From contig NW_006763294.1 of assembly GCF_000218685.1 (NCBI RefSeq), positions 974,807-1,038,806 of the forward strand: a stretch of DNA of 64,000 nt, in the 5' to 3' direction. The notes beneath the pieces are model-generated. The model searched no databases. It had not been told where the DNA came from and saw only the letters and a list, made by a program, of their open reading frames with translations. Each line of letters opens with the position of its first letter. Position 1 is the stretch's first letter. The stretch comes from Serpula lacrymans var. lacrymans S7.9 (taxonomy: Eukaryota; Basidiomycota; Agaricomycetes; Boletales; Serpulaceae). Shown here in pieces: positions 13,755 to 27,136 of this stretch. The position numbers and the translations under genes were made by a program.

Positions 13755-15148
13755 ATGTATCCTCCTCCGCACCCAAATATCAGCTACCGAAACCAGGACT
13801 CAGATGCTGCAATACGCCTAACTGATTCAGACGCAGCTCTTGCAAGGCTTTCAGCAGTGAAGAAGGGATACATGCAGGACCCTTTCATCAAACACCTCAT
13901 TCCTCGTGCGCATTTGCAGCCACCCAGACCACCTTTAATCAATATAGGCACGTATGTACGGTCAGAGGCAATAGATAACCTCATCGATGAGTGGCTTGAA
14001 ATATCGTGCCAAGATGGAAAGAAATGCCAGCTTGTAAGTTTGGGAGCTGGCAGCGATAGTAGATTTTGGCGGCTAGCTGTATGTTTTGGTTTTTTCTCCC
14101 ACTTCATGGTTTGGTATGCAGTGTTCTGATGTCTCTTAGACAGACGGGACCCCATAAAGATAAACTGGCAGCATATATTGAGGTTGATTTTCCTGATGTG
14201 ACTACCAAGAAAGCCATGGCGCTACGCAAAAGTAGAGAGCTGAGTGCCATCCTAGGATCACCAGAGCAAATCAAGATATGTGAGTGTTTTTCAATTCACA
14301 AATTTCCATAAGATCGTGAATTTTTGTCTTTCAAAGCCCATGGTGGCACCGCTCTTCATGCCAAAAATTACCATCTTCTTCCGGTGGATCTCCGTCTGCC
14401 ACCCTCAGAATCCCTCGCAACCTTCCTGGCTAAGCCTCTATCCGATAACCCATCTAATCCAATACTCTCCCATTCGCTGCCAACATTATTGATCTTCGAG
14501 TGTGTGCTGGTTTACATGTCCCCAGAAGCTTCTTCTGCTCTTATACAATGGTTCGTCGATTACTTCCATCAAGGTTCAAGTTCAACGGTTGCTGGTGGGC
14601 ACGCACCACTGGCGGGTATTGTGTATGAGATGTTCGGATTGCGAGATGCCTTTGGGCAGGTTATGTTGAATAACCTCAAAGTAAAGTCAATTTCTATCTC
14701 TTCCGGCCATGTCTGATGCCCCTACTACGCTATATGTTGGAATTCGAACTCGTTTTTTTTACAGTCTCGAAACGTTGTTCTACCAGGAGCAGAGCCGTAT
14801 CCAACAATTTCGTCTCTTCCACACCGTTTCCTGAAGCATGGTTTCACGACATGTCATGCACTCTCGTTGCGCGAAATACGGAGGCATTATACAAACCACT
14901 CGGAACTAAAACGGTGAGTTGATTTTGATCATCTTTGCCTATCTCTGGGGCCCCAAACACGATACGTTTTTGACAGGATATCGAGCCTTGAAATGCTCGA
15001 TGAGGTTGAAGAACTTAATCTTGTATTGGAGCACTATGGCATTACTTGGGGTATCAAGCTTCCCGATGCTTCAGACGCAGCGTCAAACTTAAGTTGGGGG
15101 AAATGGGGTTTAAAACCTGCAGAGAAGGCCTCCGAAGAAATGGAATGA
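13755..15148 (+). CDS. Leucine carboxyl methyltransferase (PP2A methyltransferase, PPM1/LCMT1 family)
   Basis: S-adenosylmethionine-dependent enzyme that methylates the C-terminal leucine of the protein phosphatase 2A catalytic subunit. The N-terminus (about residues 10-90) carries the family pattern ending in VRSEAIDNLI. The SAM site is LVSLGAGSDSRFWRL (G-x-G-x-D-x-R), followed after an intron by KLAAYIEVDFPDVTTKKA. A second conserved block includes TLLIFECVLVYMSPEAS. After a further intron the C-terminus reads NVVLPGAEPYPTISSLPHRF and then SLEMLDEVEELNLVLEHY. I place the stop at 15146-15148. At least four short introns are needed, and no disabling change was seen. Confidence 0.9.
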
Positions 15149-16154
15149 TGAATGAGCGATGTGTCGAGCTGCTGAAGACACCTTGCAGCATTCCAGACAG
15201 ACTAAAGGCAATTCTATATTGGTTGTATATCTCATAGCTTCTTTGACACCTCAATACTGAACGCCTCCACGCTTGTCTTCACGTTTTGAGCATAAAGATA
15301 AAGATGCGCGGATTGCGATTTCTCTCAGATGTGGAAACTTCAAGTTGATGGCTACGATTTGCATTTATCAAAGTCATTGTTATATACATATATGTAAGCC
15401 TTGAAATACGCTATTTCTCTCAATGCGCTATAGCTGCCATTACCGTTCCGGAGCAGGTATGGTGTCACTATTTCATTCACTCCCACATAGACAGATTTTA
15501 TTTATTTTTATGTTCATTAGTAAGTGCAAATTCGTTTGTGGGTACCCATGTATCAGATTTTTCCTCCATTGACTGACTCAAACGAGGACCCTTTCTACCT
15601 GGTAAGCTCACTTATAGTACTAAGTCACCGTGGTACTGTACCTTTTCTTTCCCCCGTATTAGCCTTTGCATCTGTCACAGTTTATTGTCCCGATTTGCCT
15701 CAACTCCCGGCCGACTCCAGGCCCGTTCTCTGGCAATCAGACAGTGGATGCAGTGTTGGTGACTCTTAGGCCGTATAATGATCAGTCCCAATTTTCCCAT
15801 CCTTTTCCTCCGAGTTTAACTTCGATGCCGGATCATTTCATGAACTTGAAGATGCGCCCATACCACAACATTTTCGTGAAAGCTAAGAGATGTAACCCAA
15901 TTGGTGTGCCAAGCTTCTTTTTGGTTATATATTGATTGTACCACTGATTGTACATACAACTGCAATTTCCCTCTGATAAGCCACATCACAAATAGATTAA
16001 CCCACACATACCAGTCTCGCATAGATCTGCGTGCTCCCATAGGACCCCCGTTATATATTAACCACATGTACTTTTCCTGCGGGTCGGGTGTCGCAGGCAC
16101 CTTCCACACCCATATTATCACAAAAACACGCTAGCGAAACTAACACTGAAAACT
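15149..16154. other. Intergenic region, no recognised gene
   Basis: ORFs of 80-100 residues (for example near 15.52-15.93 kb) have no recognisable motif or family resemblance. I see no repeat or RNA gene. Confidence 0.4.
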
Positions 16155-18100
16155 ATGCTTCCAGCCTTCCACGCGACTTCCATGTGGTTTCGGGACCACC
16201 AACACCTACTACGCTGCAACTATAACAGGATGCTTCAAGACAGTCGAATTACGGTGGCTTCTCTGCCAACAGAGACACAGGATCACATACTAGGGTATCT
16301 CCCTCGCCGTAGTCTAAGGATGTGTTTATTCGTCTGCCCAAATTGGCGTGGTGTGGCACTCAGGCGCCTCTTTTCAACGGTGCGACTGTACTTTGGGGAA
16401 TGGATTGAAGACTTCGAAAACAATCCCTGCCAATCACATCTTCCCGGGAGTTTCGACTTAGGGACAACGATGTCATTTCGACGCTTGGAAATATTGCAGC
16501 GCATATGCTTCTACCCTTCGTTTGCGAGTTTGGTGAAACACATCGTCGTACACGCGCATTCATCGCCGTATCGCATTCCCTGTCAAAGATGTTCGTGTAT
16601 TTCAAACGCATTTGATATCAATCACTAATGTCCCCCAGTAGATAACCTACATAAGGCCTTTGAACGTCTCCCTCATCTCCTATCTCTTCACTAGCACGGA
16701 TCCTACGATACTAACAGTTTCCCGTCCGATTTTCCTATGGTAGTTGCGCACTTGTGTCCTCGAGTCCGGAGCATCGGCTTCTGTATGACCCATTGATTTA
16801 GCTGCTCCCATGATGAGACTGATAAATTTGATTTCCACAGGTTCTCCGAGGTTATCCTGATCGACCGATACGCAGATTTAAACAGTATATTGTTCACTGG
16901 GATAGACAAGATCACCAAGGAGAGAAGCGAGGATAAAGATGGAGATTTAGCCATCGTCAGCGAAAAGTTCTCCGGTACGGCACTGCGCAAGCTCCACTTA
17001 GTTGGTAGCTTTCTCGCGGGAAACTCCTTTCCGGATTTTCCTAAACCTTACAGAGTTGACACTGGTCAACCCACATGACCTGGAAGGATTACACTTATTA
17101 TTCCAGCACGCTGCTGGCCTGGAGTCGTGCGACCCTCTGTCTTCTTCTTGACCACAGCGCCTTCCCAGTAATAGAAAACAGCGCTACCTTGCTTGACGTC
17201 ATTCATGTTGACTTCCGATCGCGACGGACACGTCAGCCATTACAGATCACTCTCCACCTTTCTCTGGAATAGACTCTCGATGAGGCGCCTTGCTAGAAGG
17301 ATGTATGGGTATGATTTACCCACTCCAATACGTCACACATCGCATGGTAAAAATGGAGGCTTTGTGGATGTCAATAGGCTACCATCGCATGAACCCTGGC
17401 GACGAATTGGACTACAACCTGTATCTCGAAAATGGTAGGTATGCAATACCCAAGAATGTCAAAGCGTCACAACTACATTCGGAGAAGCTAACGCCTAAAG
17501 TATGCTGATGTTTCAAGGCCCTTATTTATTGATTGTTGTATATGCTTGTACTAAAAAATTAAATGTATTCGAATCTAGATGTTTCCTTTTATGCATTGTT
17601 CATCTCTTAACTTTCTATACACAAATGCAAACTACGGGAAGCTGGATACCGAATGGAATCGGCTTGAAGACGAGTGGAAGAGGGGATACCAACGCACGGC
17701 TCCCTCACTTGACCGACTTTGGACACGACTCCCTGATCTTTGACGTAGAAATAGAAATAGCAGGATCAGATATGTATTTGACACCCCTAGTCGCAGCTTA
17801 AAGTGTTTACGAGAGGCGTGGATGACTTCAACAATCCCGACAGCAAATGGCTCATGCGTAATTCGTCCTTGTATGACGCGGCTGAAGATTATTGTTCACC
17901 ATTGATGATGGTGAAGAAAGTGATGCTTCGGGGAATAGAACATGAAGTACGCTATTATACATAATGTGAGGATGCGAATACGTGGGAAATGCAGATAGTT
18001 ATTACGCCCTACTACTGGACTGTACCTCGACCAGAAGTCTATCGAAAAATGCAAAACAAACGAACTCCCGCACAGCGAGATTACAACTTCGTTTTGAATT
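16155..18100 (+). pseudogene. Decayed F-box gene
   Basis: The first 157 residues form a plausible F-box protein start, with SLPTETQDHILGYLPRRSLRMC followed by LFVCPNWRGVALRRLFSTVRL. After 16628 the reading frame needs several shifts to continue. Leucine-rich stretches such as TGIDKITKERSEDKDGD at 16.9 kb and LTLVNPHDLEGLHLLFQHAAGL at 17.05 kb lie in different frames with stops between them. Introns could rescue some breaks, but not obviously all of them. I read it as an F-box family member losing its coding capacity. The 3' limit is approximate. Confidence 0.55.
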
Positions 18101-18132
18101 GTGCTACACTTAGCGGTTGATCTAGAAAGCTC

Positions 18133-20311
18133 TTATATTAGCAAAAATATACATACGCCCGAATGGGTGGGATACGTACACGTAGTGTTGTAGAGGTTAT
18201 CAGCTGGTGTCAGACCGACGTGCGAGTGGATAGCGCTAGCATCAACCATTTGTGGGACGAGTTCATCGATGGAGCGTGCACCAATGAGACGCATGTTCAT
18301 CTCAAGCTCATCCTGCGGATGATGTTAGACCAAAGTCAATTTACAAAACCTGAACACTTACGCGGAAGATCTGGAAGGCCTTCTCCACACCCTCCTGGCC
18401 ATAGGCACAGAAAGAGTACATGAAAGCACGTCCAACACCAACAGCCTTGGCACCCAACGCAATAGCTTTGAGGACATCGCTTGCACGACGAATACCACCA
18501 TCAACGAACACCTCGAATTTGGGGTTGGGCCAAGGACCACGAGTCTTGAGTGCCTCAACGACTTCAATCAAGTTCTCAATTCCTGAACGAGCTGTGTCGA
18601 GCTGACGACCACCGTGGTTAGAGAGGACAATGCCCTGTACGCCGTAGTCATAAGCCAAGAGAGCGTCCTCAGGGGTAGCAACACCCTTGAGAACGATAGG
18701 CACTAATAACGACTGTTTAGACCCTTAACGAAGGGAGGTGTTAATGAGTTGAGACTCACTGTTGGTAATGCTCTTGAACCAGGGAATATCCTTCCATGAC
18801 AAACTGGGGTCGATGAAAGACTGCGAGTCGACTTAATTGATGTTAAACTGGTAAAAACAATGGCTAAAACTCACGCTGATGGCACGAGCGACACCTTCGT
18901 TTTTCTTGACGCCGTCCTGACCTTCTTGCACCTTGGCAACACCAGACTCGTCGACGAATTTCATGCGCATGTCCTTCTCCCGACGACCGAGCTGAGGAGC
19001 ATCAACAGTGATGAACAGACCCTTCACCCCACGTTTCTCGGCGTGCTGGACGTATTTCTTGGTAATCTCTCGGTCACGGTTGACGTATCTGTACCAGAGG
19101 GTAAGGATATTGTAATGCACGCAGACATGAGAGATACGTACAGTTGAAGGAATTGGACTTGTCCGGGAACAGCAGCATCAACGATCTCATCAAACGAGCA
19201 GGAAGCAAGCGTAGGTATCTTGATGATAAAAGGAAAAGATGAGAGTATGTATCAACTATACGAACATGTCCTTACTCACCATCTGGATGACACCATGTTT
19301 ACCAGCAGCTCTCGTCAAGTTGAGCTCGCCGTCAGGGTGTCCAAGTTTGCCGAGGGCAGTGGCGGACTAAAGTGACTGTTAAGCAGACTTTTAGGGGCTT
19401 TGGATGCCATTGGGACGTACGATGTAGACAGGAAGCGTGGACCTTTGTCCAAGAATCGTCGTTGACCAATCAACTGTAGACACGTCCCGAAGAATACGGG
19501 GACGGAACCATATACTACACCCGAAATATCTTAGTAATTAGCTGCGGGACTAAATGAAGGAGTATTACCGTTGATAAGCAGCACGATTTTCACGGATAGT
19601 GATTTCATCATCAGATGCCGAGGAGTAGTATGCCCAAGCCTTGGCAGGGAGGATAGCTTTCGCGACAGCCTAGAACAACAGAAATAAGCTTATTTTGTTT
19701 GGTGACATATTTACAACCAAAGTAACCTCGAAGTCGTGAAGATTGATGATCTCATCAATCGAAGGACGGGCAGCCATGAGTGCTTCGTGTTTCCTGTCTT
19801 CATCGGTCAATTCTTTAACAACCTTCACCACAGTATTAGGATCCACAGCGCCGAGACTAACGGGCGATTAATTAAGGTAATTGATTGAGCATGGTACCAT
19901 TTAACCCACTGTTTCTCCTTTGGAAGATGTGTCGTGATGGCATCAGGAGGGTGGATGGGGTCATAAGCCTCACTAAGTTCAGGTAAGTGGGTCAGAAAAA
20001 CTTTACAGAGAAAACGCGAAACAACGTCAAACTTACGTAGCGTCCTTTCCGGCGTACTTGAGGATGATTTTGCTACCACCTGGGTGCTCTATGTAACATT
20101 GAAAGAGTCAGCATATAGCGGACTGAGGCAGGTGATGCAGAGCTTACCCGGCAGGAACTCTGTTACGTCGTAAACCTTGCCTGTAAGGACGTGCGAGTAA
20201 ATTTCTGAGAAACTAAAAGGTAGCTCTCGAGGTAGTCTTACCGTGGACGATAATCCAACAACTCGACGCGCTGGCATGTTCTGCGACGGCTTTTGTGGAG
20301 ATGAGAGACAT
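18133..20311 (-). CDS. Flavocytochrome b2-type 2-hydroxyacid dehydrogenase, copy A
   Basis: FMN- and heme-dependent oxidation of a 2-hydroxyacid (L-lactate in yeast Cyb2; glyoxylate in related wood-rot fungal enzymes), probably passing electrons to cytochrome c. The N-terminal cytochrome b5 domain starts at once: CWIIVHGKVYDVTEFLP, heme ligand segment [17 protein letters not shown], second histidine in DPIHPPDAI. The FMN barrel shows [17 protein letters not shown], the lysine and histidine segments PIVLKGVATPEDA and [10 protein letters not shown], and DGGIRRASDVLKAIALGAKA. The C-terminal exon begins DELEMNMRLIGARS and ends at 18133. No mitochondrial presequence precedes the b5 domain, unlike yeast Cyb2. 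Many short introns. It is divergent from the lyase-family gene at 22322; substrate is not decidable from sequence alone. Confidence 0.88.
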
Positions 20312-22321
20312 TTTTAGTGTCGTGGGCGAAGTGAGCTCAGGACGAGAGAGGATGGGTACGGTGAAAGTTCAAGGAGATGCGCACTTTTGAAAGGCGCCAA
20401 GCGGAATCAACGGAAGCCGAACGCATGTTCAGACCCGGTAAGGATGTATATTCATTCCGTGTCGTACATGCCAACCACGAAGGAGAGCCTGTAAAGGATT
20501 GGAGAACGCATCATGGAGTCCCTTCGGACTTAGACCGGGAGCTCAGAGTAATGCTCCGAGGCTGCGGTTACCATTGCAGAACGGATTTTGGGTGAAAGTA
20601 CGACGAATGTCTCTCACGCTATCCTGATGACTTGAAAAGACTTTCTCGCGATTTGGAGCTGATTGACCATTCTAAAGCAAATGCAATACTTGCAAACAAT
20701 TTGTTTTTGTGCTCCATAAACAAGCTCCGAGCACAGTGGAGCAGGGATGACCTGGGAAAGTGTAATGAGCATCGCATTCTGATCTTAGAAAGAAAACCGG
20801 ATTGCTGACTGTAAGATGGAGTTCCAGTGTATCCGTTGCACACTCTGAAGCGCCCCTCTAACTCCGAACATCCTTTGAAAATCAGTGATGGAAGATCGTC
20901 TATAAACAGTTTCAGAATAACCTGCTTTGCATGTGGTCCACAATACTCCATTAGCTATCCCACCTGTGTACACGGTCGATAAGTATTCCCGTCTAATTAA
21001 AAGACGATAAGCGTTTAGATGGGGAAATTTTAGACCAGATTTGCAAGCAACTGAAGAACACACACACGACAACATTGTTACACGTCAAGGTACAAGGTAA
21101 GAATGCGCGTGTTGTCGAATAAATGGCCAGAACGCAATGTAGATATGTTCGAGTGGCTGTTTAAGTGAACTCCAGGCTTCGGGGAGTTAGAAGTGATCGA
21201 CTCCATCTGCCTAATTGGTAAAAAGCCAAATACATACAAGCAAACATAGCTTATTCACTCTGGCTCCAAATCACTCTTATCAATTTTGGAAAGAGTGTTT
21301 CATCCAATGTTATCTCCATGATGCTCCCATGCTTACCATTGTTGCAGATACCGATATCCACGTGTATTTTCATACTAGGCTCCTCTTCTCCAGTGTTATC
21401 GGGTGAAACCGTCAACCATTCAAAACTGCACTCCTACAAAAATACACATGTTCCAGAAAGCAGTGACAGGTACCATACCATACGCCAAGCACCGCTCCCG
21501 CGCTTCCCTCGAAAGTCCATATCTTTTCTCGACGTCTTGGCTTACATACAAGGTGCTTCTTCGGAACGCTTGTTGGATATCTACAATAATGCCGCACTAG
21601 GGCCGTATTGAACCGAGATAATAATATAGCTCATGGCAACATTGCAGATTTCCCCATTGGGAGCATTCTCATTATTGCAGTGGTAACTTGCGTTCTTGAC
21701 AGCCGCATCAAGGATATCTTTCTTGTCCATTTTCTTTGTGCCATATCATAGGTAGCTCCTGGGTCCATGGTACTGGCTTGGCCTTTTAGTAGTATCGATA
21801 TCGTCGCGGCACTGGAGTTAAAATTTTGTTTTACCTGCCAGTGTGACCCTGCGATCTTAGCGCATCTTTCTGTGGGAGCACACTACGACTACTAGTAAGT
21901 ACTAGTAACATTTCTTTGCAAAGTTGCGGGTCACTGCAGTGTCGCACCACGCTATTGATTATAGATTTGGCCCGATACTCGTGGAGATATATTGAGAATC
22001 AATTTCCGTTTTCATATTCTCTTCTTCCTCCGTCTGTCCCCGCGGCGGGCTCTGTCCGGTACCCAGCAGTCCGAGTCAGTCCCCTTCAATCGGAGTACTG
22101 TCTTGGCATCTTTTTGCTCAGTACGTAACGAAGGTCGTGTATTCGGAATTATACATGATACATTTTTGGCCAAAACAGACAAAAAGTACTACCGGCACCA
22201 CTTCAATGGTTTATAAGCCCACAGAATTGCCCATACTTTTCAAATCATCAGCCCATTTTTCTTATCTTCCCTCCTAGGCCTCAGCATTTACTTTCTTATC
22301 TTCTCTACTTTTGCATTTACA
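20312..22321. other. 2-kb intergenic region between divergent genes
   Basis: It separates copy A from the lyase-family gene. Several 60-110-residue ORFs on both strands lack recognisable motifs. No transposon signature was found. Confidence 0.4.
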
Positions 22322-23734
22322 ATGGCACCCGGACTTGACTTCTTCAAATCTACGGAATCTACCAGCGCCCCCGTCATCGAAGTCAGCGCAGATGAAGTGC
22401 CTGCTGTAACCCCATCAACTGTTGATGACGGTCCTCTTGACCCCAGTGTCTACTACAATGCTCGCCTAGACCCCAAGAACTTCCTTGAGGGCCCTCTTTC
22501 ATGGAACCCCGCCACCCGACTTCGCCAGATGCTCGCCCGCCCAGGTATTGTTGTAAGTACACTTTTTGTCCCCATTAGTAAATTGGCGGATCTTAAGCTT
22601 AATACGTCTCCTAGGTTGCACCTGGTATCTGTGACGGTATCAGTGCCCGCTGTGCCATCGAAGCAGGATTTGAATGCATGTACCAAAGTGGTGCTGCTAC
22701 TACTGCTTCTCGTCTCGGTCAACCCGATCTGGCCATAGCCACCTTAAACGACTTTGTGCAGGTAAATCACTTTTGCGTTCTTTCTGTGTTAAGTGGTCTG
22801 ATCTATAGTTTTAGAGTGCACAAATGGTGTGCAGTTTGCAACCCACCATGCCTGTTATCGCTGACGCTGATACTGGGTAGGTTACTTGCCCTTTCTAGTA
22901 TTGTGGGGGGGACTAAAATGCTTTTTCAGATTTGGTGGACCTGCTATGGTGGCACGTACTGTTACTCAATACGCACGGGCTGGTCTTGCCGGTCTTCACA
23001 TTGAGGATCAAGTTCAGACCAAGCGCTGTGGTCACTTGATGGGCAAGCAAGTCGTGTCGCGTGAAGAGTTCCTCACTCGTATTCGCGCTGCCGTCATCGC
23101 TCGTGATTCGATCCCTGGAGGCTCGGATTTCGTAAGCAACAGCCTAATCAAAGCAAGGCTTCGCGACTAACTAGCATTTCTTGTAGGTCATCATCGGTCG
23201 TACAGATTCAGCACAAGTGCTGGGAATGGAAGAAGCCGTTACTCGTCTCAAGCTTGCATCTGATGCTGGTGCAGATGTCTGTTTCATTGAGGGCGTCAAG
23301 ACGAAAGAGCTTCTTGAAACGACTGTCGCAGCTCTCCACCCCAAACCTGTCCTTGTGAACGTTATCTCTGGTGGCCTTACGCCATCGTTTACCTGCCAGG
23401 AGGCCGAAGAAATGGGTGCTAAGATTATTAGTGAGTTTGTCTACTTCGCTAACAATACAGCTCTAATGATAGCTTGACAGTCTTTTCGCTTGTGTCTTGC
23501 GTGGCTGCTGTCCACGGTATCCGAGCTGCTATGAGGTCTCTGAAGAAGACCGGGACCGACTTTAGTTCGGCTCAGGGTATGGACCCTAGAGCCTTCTTCG
23601 AAGTGATGGGTCAGTTTGGTTCTACTTGTTTTGACCAACCCCATGCTTACAAATATCAATTAATATTATTAGGTCTGGACGAGGTTGTCCAATTAGATGC
23701 ACGAGCAGGCGGTTCGGCTTTCGCCACTGTCTGA
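22322..23734 (+). CDS. Isocitrate lyase/PEP mutase superfamily enzyme, possibly oxaloacetate acetylhydrolase
   Basis: Members cleave or form C-C or C-P bonds of small 2-oxo or hydroxy acids using Mg2+. Exon 1 is 22322-22552, and five further introns give a protein of roughly 340 residues, the usual length for methylisocitrate lyase-like and oxaloacetate hydrolase-like enzymes and much shorter than isocitrate lyase. Visible motifs: VAPGICDGISARCAIEAGFE near the start of the barrel, metal-site ADADTGFGGP, the active-site loop TKRCGHLMGK with its catalytic cysteine, and IIGRTDSAQVLGMEEA. The C-terminus is LDEVVQLDARAGGSAFATV. Oxaloacetate acetylhydrolase (oxalate-forming), methylisocitrate lyase-like and phosphonomutase-like activities are all possible. 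The flanking flavocytochromes make a role in oxalate or glyoxylate metabolism attractive but unproven. Confidence 0.85.
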
Positions 23735-24223
23735 TTATTTGTTGCTTGTTGAGTGGGTCTGTGGGTCTGTTAGTTGGTCTTCGCGTTCTCGTTCATCATT
23801 CTTCATCACTGTATACGAAATCAAGGTCCTCTAGGCGAGACCACAATGGGTTCTATGAGTGTTTCCATCTGCATCCCTGTCAGCGATAGATTTTATTTAC
23901 GTCTTGTTTTACCTGTTGCAATCATATAATCGTCCTATGTAAATTTTATGTCTCTACAAATTGTGCGTTGGAGTGATTTCAGTCTGGTCACTGGTGTTTG
24001 TTGCTCCAGCTGTGGAAAAGCTACGATGAAAGGCCAATCACAAGCCGAACCAATCATAGCACGGCCTTCCGTCGGTGTGTGACGGGCCGATTTCCTGCAC
24101 TCCGTTCCGGTTCTCACTGTGCGGTGGGTCAGAGTACGTTACTCCGTTATTCTTTGCTTTTCGAACTCTGACGAGCATCTTTCCTTCCTTGAGCGCCAGG
24201 GTTTCTGTACACGCCTTTGCAAC

Positions 24224-26812
24224 ATGGCCACCACGGAGAAGCTTATATCAGGCCAGACTGTTGCCCTGCATAATAGCCGGGAAAGTTGTTGGATCATCGT
24301 GCACGGTATGTTTTGGCCAATTCCAACGAACGAGTGGCTGTTTTGTCATTTGAAGAGTTTTTTGTGTGATGGAGTTGGGAGGGCTAATTGATGTTTGTAT
24401 CTGCAGGAAAGGTTTATGATGTCACTGATTTTCTAGACGGTAAGCTTCCATTTACTAATTTGAGGTGGTGGTATTTACTCATATTCTTCACTGCAAACTT
24501 GAAGATCATCCTGGTAGGCAATCATTCATGCTAGACAGGTAAAATTTATACTTATGTTCGTATGTAGGAGGTAGCAGGATCATTCTTAAGTATGCTGGAA
24601 AAGATGCCACGTATGTATTCTGCCATTTTACACTTCACTTTCAACTGAAGAACCACGACAGCGCTGCATACGATCCTATTCACCCTCCAGACGCCATTAC
24701 GACCAACCTCACCCCTGATAAGCAGTATGTACTACGCGTTTAGCTCAGCATAATAACGATAATTCAACTCATTGATTGTAGCTTGGGAGCTGTAGAGCCA
24801 GATACAGTAGAGAAGGAAGAAATTATAATCACGGCTGAAGAGATAGCTCGTCAAAAGCGTGTCGACTCTAGGCCACCGCTCTCTGAGATTCTAAATTTGC
24901 ACGACTTTGAGGTACGTCTATCTCAGCTGAGGGCATACATATAGGTGTAATTAAGATTAACATATTACCTCCAGGCGATTGCAAAGGATGTCATGCACGA
25001 GAAAGCTTGGGCGTACTACTCCTCTGCCGCAGATGACGAAATCACAAACCGAGAGAACCATGCTGCATTTCACAGGTAACCTTCCAAGTCTACTTTATCA
25101 TTCTCCTTAACTTACAGACCCAAGGATATGGTTCCGTCCTCGCATATTGCGGGATGTAACTCAAGTCGATTGGTCTACTACCATCCTGGGCCAAAAATCT
25201 AGCATGCCTCTTTACATTGTAAGCACGATGCTCAAACGTGGAGATAGTAAAGACTAAAAAGTCGACAGACTGCCACTGCTCTCGGTAAACTCGGGCATCC
25301 CGACGGAGAGCTCAACTTGACGAGAGCTGCCGCGAAACACGGAATTATTCAAATGGTTCCTTACCTTGTTCTCCTTGTGGCGTATACGCATATATACTGA
25401 TTTCGCATTCAGATTCCAACTCTGGCTTCATGTTCATTTGACGAAATAGTTGATGCAGCCCAGCCAGGGCAAAACCAGTTTCTGCAATTGTGAGCGCTAA
25501 TAAATCACTCCTTGTGATAATTCTGGTCCTAATGGAGGTTACAGATACGTTAACAAGGATAGAGCAATCACCAAACGCATTGTAGAGCATGCAGAAGAGC
25601 GAGGCATCAAAGGTCTCTTCATCACTGTTGATGCTCCACAGCTTGGTAGACGGGAGAAGGTACGGCTTTCTATTTACCAGCGGCAATAGAATCGAATCAA
25701 AGTCATACTTCCCTTCTTTACTCTACCAGGACATGCGTCAGAAATTCGAGGCAGAAGACCCATCAGAAGTCAGTAAATCCGGTCAGCAAAGTGGGGTTGA
25801 TAGGTCACAAGGAGCCGCCCGTGCTATCAGCGTACGTGTTTCACCTGTTATATTAACGATGAAGCTGCGTTAAAATGGCCGTTTGTTCAGTCTTTCATTG
25901 ATCCAAGCTTGAGCTGGGCAGACCTGAAATGGTTCAAGAGTATCACGAAGAGTGCGTGTTATTTTTGAAGACTGGGTGTCGTGTTCGGAAGTTTGATTAC
26001 CGTTATCCAGTGCCTCTTATCCTTAAAGGTGTACAATGCTGGGAAGTCCGTATTTCCCATCTGTCTGCGATGCCATGTGCTGATTAAGATGACCCTGCTA
26101 GGATGCTCTCGAAGCATATGATAACAACATGGCCGGTGTTGTTCTTTCTAACCACGGCGGACGTCAGCTTGACTTTGCTCGTTCCGGAATAGAAATTCTT
26201 GTGGAAGTGGTAACGAAACTGAAGGAAAAAAGAGGACTTACGTTTCCCAATGAAAAATTCCAATTGTTTGTAGACGGCGGTGTACGGCGAGCGACTGATG
26301 TTCTCAAAGCCGTTGCTCTTGGCGCGACTGCGGGTACGTTTCTGATGGAAAGTCCGGTCTGCCTGAAGAGAGCTAACGCTTTTCCGTCACTTCTCGAAAT
26401 TTCGTAGTTGGCGTGGGTCGCCCGTTCCTTTATGCGTATTCGTCATATGGAGCCGACGGAATGGACAAAGCGCTACAGATTTTGCATGTACGTCATGAAT
26501 CTTCCTTTGGTTAGCGGGATCGCTGACGATAGCGATTACCGGACGATATCCATTTCCTGTCTGACATGTTCCGCAGGATGAATTCGAGATGAATATGCGA
26601 CTCTTGGGGGCACGCTCCATGAAAGAAGTCGTACCCGAGATGGTCGACGCATCAAATATCCACACGCATATTGTGGCTGTTCCAAGTGACAACTTGTATG
26701 AGAGCAATTGTGCGTGATTCACCGTGTTCTAGAATCGCTCGTCACTTAACACATCTTGGCAGACGAACGGTTGCAAGGTGCGCGTCTCAAAGAGTTGCAA
26801 GCGAAGTTGTAG
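24224..26812 (+). CDS. Flavocytochrome b2-type 2-hydroxyacid dehydrogenase, copy B
   Basis: Paralog of copy A, downstream of the lyase-family gene and on its strand. The ATG at 24224 is followed within 20 codons by the b5 domain ([17 protein letters not shown], then [18 protein letters not shown] and DPIHPPDAI), again without a mitochondrial presequence. The b5 domain is split by small introns. The FMN domain shows [55 protein letters not shown] and [18 protein letters not shown]. The C-terminus is [14 protein letters not shown] followed by [16 protein letters not shown] and a stop at 26810-26812. No break was seen. Its hinge between b5 and FMN domains ([10 protein letters not shown]) is acidic. 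Substrate undetermined, as for copy A. Confidence 0.88.
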
Positions 26813-27136
26813 ATAAGGATAGAGGTGTGAACTCATCTGGAGAGGTTCTTGGAAACCGGTGGAATCATTAGTATGCATTTTTCGAACTTGCCATTTACTG
26901 TCAAATCTCTCGTTGTTCTTTGCTATTTGCTGTGGAACGCACATCTAAATGTACAAATATATATCACATGTATATATTCCAGGTTTTGGAGCCCGAAAAG
27001 TGCAGATTACTTGGCGGGAATAGTCGTGAGTGGAGATAACCTAGAGTAAGCGAATTACGAGTCGATTCCTGGTTTCTAGAATGATAACAATGGTGAAGGG
27101 AACATATGACCATGTTCAAGCACCTCAAGTACGAGA

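Noticed and set aside
20377..22216. Several 60-110-residue ORFs between copy A and the lyase-family gene
   Set aside because: No motifs, no splice-compatible continuation, and overlap on both strands; treated as chance ORFs.
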